From Crambe crambe (lineage: Eukaryota; Porifera; Demospongiae; Poecilosclerida; Crambeidae), in the NCBI GenBank assembly GCA_963924555.1, contig OZ004584.1:5083001-5147000 (forward strand): DNA of 64,000 nucleotides. The letters run 5' to 3'. The translations under genes and the position numbers were made by a program. A model generated the notes under the pieces. That model searched no databases. It was not told where the DNA came from and saw nothing but the letters and a program-made list of their open reading frames with translations. Below are positions 34,222 to 42,843 of the stretch, one piece after another (position 1 is the stretch's first letter; each line of letters begins with the position of its first letter).

Positions 34222-34502
34222 TAAGGGAAAAAGCATTTCGTGAAATGAAAAAAGATGTAGGGATGACCACTGCTCAAAAAAGTAAGGAAACAAGAAGGAT
34301 GGAATCTTTGTTCTGTATATCCAGCCAACAATCCCTACATATACGTACATTACTACACTATAATCTGAAGCTACCCGACGTATATGTAGGGATTGTTGGC
34401 TGGATATACAGAACAAAGATTCCATCCTTCTTGTTTCCTTACTTTTTTGAGCAGTGGTCATCCCTACATCTTTTTTCATTTCACGAAATGCTTTTTCCCT
34501 TA
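34222..34502. mobile_element. Fold-back palindrome 6
   Basis: This is a shorter version lacking the GATCCCATTTCC segment in both arms. Its loop reads TACGTACATTACTACAC, in the opposite orientation to palindromes 2-5. It is followed by TTA/TTC repeats. Confidence 0.8.
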
Positions 34503-35024
34503 TTATTATTATTATTCTTCTTCTTCTTATTATTATTCTTCTTAGACAACCATATCTCTCGAACCACTCAAGCTACAGCTATGATTTCTGGATAAATCCA
34601 CTCCAAATTCTACGAACTACGATCTTTTCTACTCGTTGATCCTCGAAAGAGTCGATGAAAAAGGAGACACTACGGAGCACAGCACTCGACTAATTCAATT
34701 AGGAAGCCATCTTTTCTATAATACGCATGCGCATGTATTTGATATCCAATTATTCGAAATTATAATATTACTCAGCTGTCTCTAGTTAAGTTAGCTAGCT
34801 AGTTCTAGCTAGATAGACTACTGTATCGACTCGGGGATTTAGATTCACGACGGTAGACTCTATTTCAGCATCTTCCTTCGACCTCCAAGTATAGCTCAAC
34901 AATAACACAACACCTTGACTCGTTGATAATGATGCTGGAGAACTATTGGAGAACCCTGCATACACATAGAAGAATGAACTCTATACATAGCTAAAACCAC
35001 AAAAGAGAGGAAAAAAGACCAGGA

Positions 35025-35337
35025 ACAAGTAAGGGAAAAATCATTTCTTGAAATGAAAAAAAGATGTAGGGATGACCACTGCTCAAAAAAGTAAGGAAAC
35101 AAGGAGGATGGAAATGGGATCAATCTTTGTTCTGTATATCCAGCCAACAATCCCTACATATACATACATTACTACACTATAATCTGAAGCTACCCGACGT
35201 ATATGTAGGGATTGTTGGCTGGATATACAGAACAAAGATTGATCCCATTTCCATCCTCCTTGTTTCCTTACTTTTTTGAGCAGTGGTCATCCCTACATCT
35301 TTTTTTCATTTCAAGAAATGATTTTTCCCTTACTTGT
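35025..35337. mobile_element. Fold-back palindrome 7, near-complete ends
   Basis: The palindrome runs from ACAAGTAAGGGAAAAA to TTTTTCCCTTACTTGT, showing the full outer signature in both arms. Loop orientation is as in palindrome 6. It sits at the switch point between direct and inverted array sequence. Confidence 0.85.
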
Positions 35338-35537
35338 AGAAAATATGGCTTCCAATGATTGAATTAGTCGAGTGCTGTGCTCCGTAGTGTCTCCTTTTTC
35401 ATCGACTCTTTCGAGGATCAACGAGTAGAAAAGATCGTAGTTGGTAGAATTTGGAGTGGATTTATCCAGAAATCATAGCTGTAGCTTGAGTGGTTCGAGA
35501 GATATGGTTGTCTAAGAAGAAGAAGAATAACAACATT

Positions 35538-35776
35538 GGAGAAGAAGAAGAATCCAGCTATTTACCTGCTTGCCGTATTTCTGAAACGGTAAGCTCCCTG
35601 GTCCTGCAACTCAGTCTGTACATTGTAGTAGGCTCTAGTAGGCTGGATAATCATTCACAGTAGCTTTTGTTAGGTCTAAGTGGGGGAACTAGAATTTTAC
35701 TTTTGTATTAGTCTATAGGTGGCGCGTGCGGCCGTCCGAGTCATCCCTACATAGAGAGTGCTACCGCACTCTCTGA
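35538..35776 (+). mobile_element. Hairpin-ended element, inverted relative to the array
   Basis: This is the reverse complement of the 28.8-32.8 kb copies, ending at CACTCTCTGA. It is followed directly by block C spacer (CGCCACTATCCAGTTTGTAC) that is paralogous to 54075, giving a clean right boundary for the array. Confidence 0.8.
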
Positions 35777-35896
35777 TAATTATATCGCCACTATCCAGTT
35801 TGTACACCATAGAGAGGGGCTTGCTTCGCTTGTGATCGTCACTCCAAATATTATAGAGTGATCTAGTCCTCCATACGAGCCATTAGCTAATTAGAG
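35777..35896. repeat. Block C spacer
   Basis: It is paralogous to about 54070-54215 in block B and 11125-11180 in block A (TTTGTACACCATAGAGAGGG, GATCGTCACTCC). No gene is seen. Confidence 0.65.
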
Positions 35897-37456
35897 TAAG
35901 TGATCAATTATCAGACGGATCAATTACCGGACACTTTTTCTGGCATCTGGTTTATACCAGTACCTATGATTTAGGTATCAAAAGATAGCCCATTGAAAAC
36001 TGATTCAGAATCCTGATTTTCAGTCATGATTGTTAATTATATAGATTTTGTACATCATTAAAGCAGGTGTCCGAAAAAATCAATAATCAAAAAAAATTAT
36101 CATATTTCAGACAGCTACCAATTTATGGCAGAGTTTTCTAGGTATGATTGTCAAAATTGGAAGACAGGAAGTTCTATCCTTCCCCTATCTGTGTCTCCAT
36201 CAATAGAAGTCAAGCTTCAAATACCACTGCATTACAAACCTGAACTTAAAGGCACTTTTTCAGACAGCAAAAATGAGTTAATTAGTAATTTGACCCTTCA
36301 CACTGAATATAAGCCAGACTCAACATAACCAGTGGAATCAGCACCTTCTGAATGTGATATACCCAAAGTTTCAAGTCCCAAAAATAAATGGTACTATTGT
36401 TACTGTCATTATTGCTTGTTTTTTGTGATCTGTAGGTGCAGCTCTCAATAGCCATATAAAAATTGAGAAAATGTAATTATTCATAATTATCATAACTGTT
36501 CATAGTTTAGTTACAAAAATTGTCACAATTGGCAAAAGGAGATGCTGATTCCACTGGTTGTGTTGAATCTGGCTTATATTCAGTGTGAAGGGTCAACAAC
36601 CCATTTTTTGCTGTCTGAATATGGATTACCTAAAAGTGCCTTTAAGTTCAGGTTTGTAATGCAGTGGTATTTGAAGCTTGACTTCTATAAATGGAGACAC
36701 AGATAGGGGAAGGATAGAACTTCCTGTCTTCCAATTTTGACAATCATACCTAGAAAACTCTGCCATAAATTGGTAGCTGTCTGAAATATGATAATTTTTT
36801 TGATTATTGATTTTTTCGGACACCTGCTTTAATGATGTACAAAATCTATATGAATTAACAACCATGACTGAAAGTCAGGATTCTGAATCAGTTTTCAATG
36901 GGCTATCTTTTGATACCTAAATCATAGGTAGCTACTGGTACATAGTTCCCAACTTTGAGAAACTAACTTCAGGGACACTAAATTCTACCACAAGTCACAC
37001 CTACTTTTGAAGTCACGCCCCTGTACCACGCCCATATTCTGGCTACTGACTGAAGACAGGACTCAAGAACTGTGGAGAAGAACAGAACAGAACTGACACT
37101 GAGTTATTTGACCTTGTGCACTGTTGATTGATACATGCAGCTGTCTTAGCTCACTGCATTGTCTGCAGTGTGGTGCATTCATTAGTGACTGGTTATGCTG
37201 TTAAGTAAACAAACTACTGTAGTCTGTAGCGCTAAAAAGAAGCTTCCGGGACAAACAATAGGCAGTTTACACTTCCGTGGCGGGACGGGACAGAGCTGAT
37301 AAATCCGGGACTGTCCCGGACGTTTCGGGACAGTTGGGAACTATGCTGGTATAAACCAGATGCCAGAAAAAGTGTCCGGTAATTGATCTGTCTGATGATT
37401 GATCACTTACTCTAGCTAGTGATCCGTCTGATGATTGATCACTTACTCTAGCTAGC
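35897..37456. mobile_element. Large fold-back element in block C
   Basis: Arms 35897-36340 and about 36540-36940 (continuing at 37346-37456) are inverted copies. Landmarks are AGTAAGTGATCAAT, GGCATCTGGTTTATACCAG, AAAATTGGAAGACAGGAAGT and their complements. The right terminus is tandemly duplicated (36-bp period, 37385-37456). The site is unoccupied in blocks A and B (GCTAATT...TAGCAATGTGCAG). Mirror-image frames of about 65-80 residues in both arms are not convincing genes. The middle (36341-36539) is AT-rich and non-coding. Confidence 0.8.
36941..37345. mobile_element. TIR element nested in the fold-back, TSD CTGGTA
   Basis: The ends CATAGTTCCCAACT and AGTTGGGAACTATG are perfect 14-bp inverted repeats. 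CTGGTA is repeated at 36935-36940 and 37346-37351, and the other arm shows the uninterrupted site. It is 405 bp with GTCCCGGA-rich inner sequence at the right end, non-coding and non-autonomous. Confidence 0.8.
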
Positions 37457-38279
37457 AATGTGCAGTTGAGTGCTTCAATACTATAGTATGGCCAGAAATA
37501 TTGGCAGAGGATTTAATTTGGTGGTTTGGCAGTTGAAGATTGCAATTGCCAACACAATTGTGAAGTCTTTTTTACATAGGTATGATAAAGGTTGTCAACA
37601 TTACAAATCTGAAAATATCACGAGGTACAAGGTCGATCGATAACTGAAGCTATTGTCCTTAAGTTGGTGTCCAGATAATTTTGTAGGATACGCTGTCCCC
37701 TAACACAGCTTCCAACAGAGAATTCAGACACCATTGATCAATTGAGAGCAGCTGCTCATGCTTACATGCATGTGCATGCTCAATGTAGCATGCTGCACAT
37801 ATAAGCAAGCTTGCACATGTGCCAATGAGCATGCACATTCCACCAAATTAAACGAGAGCAATCCGCCAAATTTAACTTCCGCCAATATTTCCAGCCATAC
37901 GGTATGTTCAGTTTGATTTCAAAATTGGCCAATTATAAAGTTAATGGATCCTTCATCAAGTAGCTACATATTTGCAAGGGTATAAAATCTGATTGCTCCT
38001 CAATAATTATAATTTTTGTTTGTCATTATGTAGATTCGGTGGACATAATTTATTTCATGCGAATATTCTTCATTATAATAATAATTGCAATAAAAACAAA
38101 AATACATTGTTGCTGGCTATAACAAACCTAGTAATATCACTGTATTGATCATTCATCACTTCACATAGCTACGTAGCTACGTAAACAATGTAATAATTGC
38201 CACGATTCGACAATTGACATCCTTTCTTGTGTAAGTACAATTCAAATTAATAAGCTGTCTACATAGCTTGAGTTCAACA
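37457..38279 (+). promoter_or_regulatory. Block C copy of the ankyrin-gene 5' flank
   Basis: About 820 bp is collinear with 54235-55045 and, around the insertion there, with block A. It includes TATTTCCAGCCATACGG, TTGCCACGATTCGACAATTG and the start-proximal ACATAGCTTGAGTTCAAC. It keeps the uninterrupted ATGTAG site that the 11815 element used. If active it would transcribe into the truncated gene and the palindromes beyond. Confidence 0.5.
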
Positions 38280-38371
38280 TGACATCCATCGACCAAGTAA
38301 AATGTCGTGCGATTGAAATGGCTTTGAAATCAGGTGACTTCATAACAGCCATGCCTCTGATCAAAGAATAA
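38280..38371 (+). pseudogene. Locus C: 5' stub of the ankyrin-ZU5-death gene
   Basis: ATG plus about 29 codons (MTSIDQVKCRAIEMALKSGD, then ITAMPLIKE) match genes A and B, after which a TAA occurs at the junction with fold-back sequence. All ankyrin, ZU5 and death exons are missing at this locus. Confidence 0.9.
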
Positions 38372-38713
38372 TGACAATATGAGCTTCATCATTATTTGTC
38401 CTTCCATTTCAGCTCATACAATATAATGAAACCTCTGATAAACTACATAGCTACAATACATGTTTGGGATGAATTTTTGATTAACTTGGGTAGGAGGATC
38501 ACACTAGCGAGCACCCAGTTGCCTATAAAATAATAGTTACGAAGTAATAAGTATCTCTGACTCTATAATTATTCTAGATACATGCACCATTATTATTTCA
38601 ACATTACATCAAAAAAGGTGATGAACAAGTAAAAGAAAAAAAATTTATTCTGAATAAAAGAGGATGGCTGTGTGTAAAGTTCATGAACAAGAGAGCTACC
38701 CCTCCTAATTTCA
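38372..38713. repeat. Left arm of an older fold-back element
   Basis: It is related to the left arm at 50085-50290 (GCTCATACAAT, CAGTTGCCTAT, AAAAAGGTGATGAA, GGATGGCTGTGTG). Its inverted partner lies at about 42256-42345 (CTCTCTTGTTCATGAAC, CACAGCCATCCCT). The two arms are separated by the tandem and hairpin-ended insertions at 38714-42134. Confidence 0.65.
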
Positions 38714-39155
38714 ACAAGTGAATGCAAAAAATTTCTTCGAAATAAAAATGTGAAGTAGGGATGCTATTATAACTGCAGCTTCATTATGAAAACCAAGTAC
38801 TGCAGCATCGAAGCAGTATGGCCCAAAAATCTAGCTGGAATATGTATTATAACTGCATGCAAGAGAGTGAACTTAGTGAAGTGACCCTTACCCATCATCA
38901 AGTACGAGATACTATTCCTACTTCACTCCCTTGATCATGGGAGTGAAGTAGGAATAGTATCTTGTACTTGATGATGGGTAAGGGTCACTTCACTAAGTTC
39001 ACTCTCTTGCATGCAGTTATAATACATATTCCAGCTAGATTTTTGGGCCATACTGCTTCGATGCTGCAGTACTTGGTTTTCATAATGAAGCTGCAGTTAT
39101 AATAGCATCCCTACTTCACATTTTTATTTCGAAGAAATTTTTTGCGTTCACTTGT
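38714..39155. mobile_element. Perfect-looking 440-bp palindrome, unit 1
   Basis: The arms meet at TCCCTTGATCATGGGAG and end in ACAAGTGAATGCAAAAAA and its complement. Inside are a mini-hairpin ATTTCTTCGAAAT and GAAGTAGGGATG, the fold-back family signature. Few mismatches separate the arms, suggesting recent formation or arm-to-arm conversion. Confidence 0.85.
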
Positions 39156-40187
39156 TTGCATTCTTTTTCTTTGTGATTATGAAAATTGATAGACACTAAA
39201 GGCTTCCTTGATTGAACTAAATTTATTTAATGATCAGTATTTCATTCTGTTCAGGGAGGAGAGTTTGAAGGATGATCATCTGCAGTGTAATGGAGTACTG
39301 AAAGGAGTGAACATTTTAAAAAGTGAACAGCATTAGCTAATTGTTACATATGTGATCACTGAAATAATTATTGAGATGGTACGTATGTCTTGCTTGAGGG
39401 AGGAGTATGGGGAGTTTATGCATTTGGTGTAGTGATCATAATAGTGGATGCCATCAAATGGCCACATCCTGTGCAGGTGTTATATGAGGAGAACTGCTAT
39501 TAATTGCCCCACCCCTTTTATGAGGTAATATCGCGAAGATTTTTTTCATACGAGGCTGCAGCACATTATAGATAATAGCCCAGCTAGATTTTAGGCTATC
39601 CCTACTTAACCTTTTTATTTTTTACGCTCACTTGTTTCTATCCTTTTTCTTAGTGCTTGAAGTTGAATGAGGGAGGCTACAGTACAGTACTATACAAAGC
39701 CAGCTCTACATAAACCTCTTTTGTAGGTACATACAGTGTCTCTGGTTGAAGAATTTGTTTAGCTATTTAAGTTTTGTTGATATAAAACTTTACAGCAACA
39801 GCAATGTAAATGACATGTACACGGCATGGTAAAGTGAGCTGACTACACTACAGCCAAGTACTGGCTATAATGCTACTATAGGATGAGCATCTGTACTGTA
39901 ATTCAGCAAGGAGTGACTGGAACATCATCAGATAATGAATGAAGACCTTGGCTATAGCTAAACTTAAGCTTACGTGGCTCCGCCCATAAGCCCCGCCCCC
40001 TTCAAAATGGCGTAGAAAGATTAGCAGCTGTGTTCCGAGTGCTATCGAATAGTGAAGTAGAGCCTTAGTCAAAACTAATAGCAAAAGATCAGCCTCTAGG
40101 TGCCGCTCTAACAGATGGCCAAAGCAGAATTTTGATGACTATAGCCAGTAAGTCGGTACGTCGATCTTATACATTATTATTATTATT

Positions 40188-40636
40188 ACAAGTGAATGCA
40201 AAAAATTTCTTCGAAATAAAAATGTGAAGTAGGGATGCTATTATAACTGCAGCTTCATTATGAAAACCAAGTACTGCAGCATCGAAGCAGTATGGCCCAA
40301 AAATCGAGCTGGAATATATATCATTACTGCATGCAAGAGAGTGAACTTAGTGAAGTGACCCTTACCCATCATCAAGTACGAGATACTATTCCTACTTCAC
40401 TCCCTTGGCCCTTGATCATGGGAGTGAAGTAGGAATAGTATCTTGTACTTGATGATGGGTAAGGGTCACTTCACTAAGTTCACTCTCTTGCATGCAGTTA
40501 TGATACATATTCCAGCTCGATTTTTGGGCCATACTGCTTCGATGCTGCAGTACTTGGTTTTCATAATGAAGCTGCAGTTATAATAGCATCCCTACTTCAC
40601 ATTTTTATTTCGAAGAAATTTTTTGCATTCACTTGT
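40188..40636. mobile_element. 440-bp palindrome, unit 2
   Basis: This is a copy of 38714-39155 with a slightly longer loop (CCCTTGGCCCTTGATCATGG). A paired change in both arms (TCGAGCTGG and CCAGCTCGA instead of TCTAGCTGG and CCAGCTAGA) implies arm homogenisation. Confidence 0.85.
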
Positions 40637-41666
40637 TTGCATTCTTTTTCTTTGTGATTATGAAAATTGATAGACACTAAAGGCTTCCTTGATTGAACTA
40701 AATTTATTTAATGATCAGTATTTCATTCTGTTCAGGGAGGAGAGTTTGAAGGATGATCATCTGCAGTGTAATGGAGTACTGAAAGGAGTGAACATTTTAA
40801 AAAGTGAACAGCATTAGCTAATTGTTACATATGTGATCACTGAAATAATTATTGAGATGGTACGTATGTCTTGCTTGAGGGAGGAGTATGGGGAGTTTAT
40901 GCATTTGGTGTAGTGATCATAATAGTGGATGCCATCAAATGGCCACATCCTGTGCAGGTGTTATATGAGGAGAACTGCTATTAATTGCCCCACCCCTTTT
41001 ATGAGGTAATATCGCGAAGATTTTTTTCATACGAGGCTGCAGCACATTATAGATAGCCCAGCTAGATTTTAGGCTATCCCTACTTAACCTTTTTATTTGA
41101 AGAAATTTTTTACGCTCACTTGTTTCTATCCTTTTTCTTAGTGCTTGAAGTTGAATGAGGGAGGCTACAGTACAGTACTATACGAAGCCAGCTCTACATA
41201 AACCTCTTTTGTAGGTACATACAGTGTCTCTGGTTGAAGAATTTGTTTAGCTATTTAAGTTTTGTTGATATAAAACTTTACAGCAACAGCAATGTAAATG
41301 ACATGTACACGGCATGGTGAAGTGAGCTGACTACACTACAGCCAAGTACTGGCTATAATGCTACTATAGGATGAGCATCTGTACTGTAATTCAGCAAGGA
41401 GTGACTGGAACATCATCAGATAATGAATGAAGACCTTGGCTATAGCTAAACTTAAGCTTACGTGGCTCCGCCCATAAGCCCCGCCCCCTTCAAAATGGCG
41501 TAGAAAGATTAGCAGCTGTGTTCCGAGTGCTATCGAATAGTGAAGTAGAGCCTTAGTCAAAACTAATAGCAAAAGATCAGCCTCTAGGTGCCGCTCTAAC
41601 AGATGGCCAAAGCAGAATTTTGATGACTATAGCCAGTAAGTCGGTACGTCGATCTTATTATTATTA

Positions 41667-42134
41667 TTATAAAGAAAAAGAACGAAAAGTCAATTTTAGA
41701 ACTCGTTTTTTTCTTATGTTGGCGAATGAATTTTTGGCTTTTGAACATTCTCCTCTCTTCTTTGTAGATATAATAATTCACTGTAGCCTTCTGAGAACCT
41801 GTAGAGTAAGGGTAGAAGAGAAAGAAGAGTTTTTAGTTTATACTGTCCTATGGACTTTGACCTGCCATCCCTACTTAGAGAGTGCTACCGCACTCTCTGA
41901 TTATAAAGAAAAAGAACGAAAAGTCAATTTTAGAACTCGTTTTTTTCTTATGTTGGCGAATGAATTTTTGGCTTTTGAACATTCTCCTCTCTTCTTTGTA
42001 GATATAATAATTCACTGTAGCCTTCTGAGAACCTGTAGAGTAAGGGTAGAAGAGAAAGAAGAGTTTTTAGTTTATACTGTCCTATGGACTTTGACCTGCC
42101 ATCCCTACTTAGAGAGTGCTACCGCACTCTCTGA
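41667..42134 (+). mobile_element. Tandem pair of hairpin-ended elements, second subfamily
   Basis: Two 234-bp copies (41667-41900 and 41901-42134) start TTATAAAGAAAAAGAACG and end CATCCCTACTTAGAGAGTGC, TACC, GCACTCTCTGA. The body is unrelated to the 28-35 kb subfamily, but the last 36 bases are nearly the same. A TTA tract precedes the first copy. The 207-residue frame through both copies is only a product of the duplication. Confidence 0.85.
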
Positions 42135-42461
42135 TAACCACACCACACCCAATATTCCCAACTACTCTATCCCTTCTTCACTCCCCATGAGTGCTCTCAT
42201 GGGGAGTGAAGAGTATGTAGCTAGTCCAGTGATTCGGGAATAATATTATTATGGGTGTGGTTATTGAAATTAGGAGGGGTAGACTCTCTTGTTCATGAAC
42301 TTTTTTGAACTTTACGCACAGCCATCCCTAAACAGAGCACTTTAAGAAACACCTTCCCTGCATCATATATACCAGGTAGCTAAGCATGATTTAAAAATAA
42401 TTATCAAGATTAATAAAATTTCTAAGGACACCAAACTTCATTATTATTCTAAATCCTGCAG
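42135..42461. other. Right arm of the older fold-back and spacer
   Basis: A short palindrome (CTCCCCATGAGTGC... facing CTCATGGGGAG) lies at 42180-42212. 42256-42345 is the inverted partner of 38640-38712. The rest is AT-rich, without a gene until the exon at 42462. Confidence 0.55.
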
Positions 42462-42843
42462 CTAATCCTAGAATTATTCAAAGATGTGATTATGGTAAGA
42501 ACAGGGGTTGGAAAAATGGCCTCCTATATTTTTTCTCAAACACTATTATATCTTTGTTTTGTTTTTCAGGGATAATATTATTAGTGATGAGCATATGCAT
42601 AGTGGCTATAGCTATCGGCTGTGGATTTGCTTTCAAAGGTTAGTCGGTTAGTCCTTATAGAATTTCAAACAATACCTTCTGAAAGATATTTAAGGAGGGA
42701 CATCACTATTAATTTTTACAGAATGGAATGGGATCAGTTTTGGGGTCCTGTTTCATGAAAAGATTATAATTGCACATGTGGAAAATTGTAGAAACCTCTT
42801 AACAACAACCACCCTTGGGGACATACCCTTTAGCCTTTGTTGA
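42462..42843 (+). CDS. Putative membrane-receptor 3' exons
   Basis: Three exons with good splice sites and matching phase 1 are visible. 42462-42494 follows CCTGCAG and ends before GTAAGA. 42570-42638 follows TTTGTTTTTCAG and ends before GTTAGT. 42722-42843 follows TTTTTACAG and ends in TGA. Joined, they read NPRIIQRCDYG, then a hydrophobic helix IILLVMSICIVAIAIGCGF, then a short tail with EWNGISFGVLFHEK. The phase pattern matches the receptor at 61582-63882. Ectodomain exons are missing upstream, where mobile DNA begins. An alternative tail exon at 45128 is also phase-compatible. No family is assigned. Confidence 0.45.

Larger units (their letters stand above)
28793..35776. repeat. Higher-order repeat array, six units plus an inverted end
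   Basis: Units start at CTTAGACAACCATATCTCTC (29332, 30407, 31730, 32870, 33714 and 34544). Each contains the GGAGACACTATGGAGCACAG spacer, GACTACTGTATCGA, usually a fold-back palindrome, usually one or two hairpin-ended elements, and a (TTA)n tract. Spacings are about 1075, 1323, 1140, 844 and 830 bp. Differences are mostly presence or absence of whole sub-elements. At 35338-35776 the spacer and one hairpin-ended element appear in inverted orientation. No protein gene is supported. Confidence 0.85.
38714..41663. repeat. Tandem duplication of a 1474-bp unit
   Basis: The stretch from ACAAGTGAATGC at 38714 to GTACGTCGATCTTA near 40170 is repeated from 40188 to about 41660 with few differences. 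A (TTA)n tract lies at the end of each copy. Each unit holds a 440-bp palindrome plus about 1 kb of non-coding sequence. Identical short frames in both units (39848-40084 and 41336-41572, minus) reflect the duplication and have no domain support. Confidence 0.9.

Noticed and set aside
29149-34639. Poly-Asn and poly-Leu open frames across the 29-35 kb array
   Set aside because: They are translations of (TTA)n and (TTC)n tracts plus element ends. The frame changes from copy to copy and there is no domain.
36125-36865. Mirror-image frames of 67 and 79 residues in the block C fold-back arms
   Set aside because: Both arise from the palindrome arms, end at different places and have no domain or splice context.
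39848-41572. Identical 78-residue minus-strand frames in both 1474-bp units
   Set aside because: Their identity follows from the recent duplication; the product resembles no known protein and the surrounding sequence is non-coding.
41620-42243. 207-residue open frame on the plus strand
   Set aside because: It is produced by reading through two 234-bp tandem element copies (divisible by three), so the same peptide repeats; there is no domain or start context.
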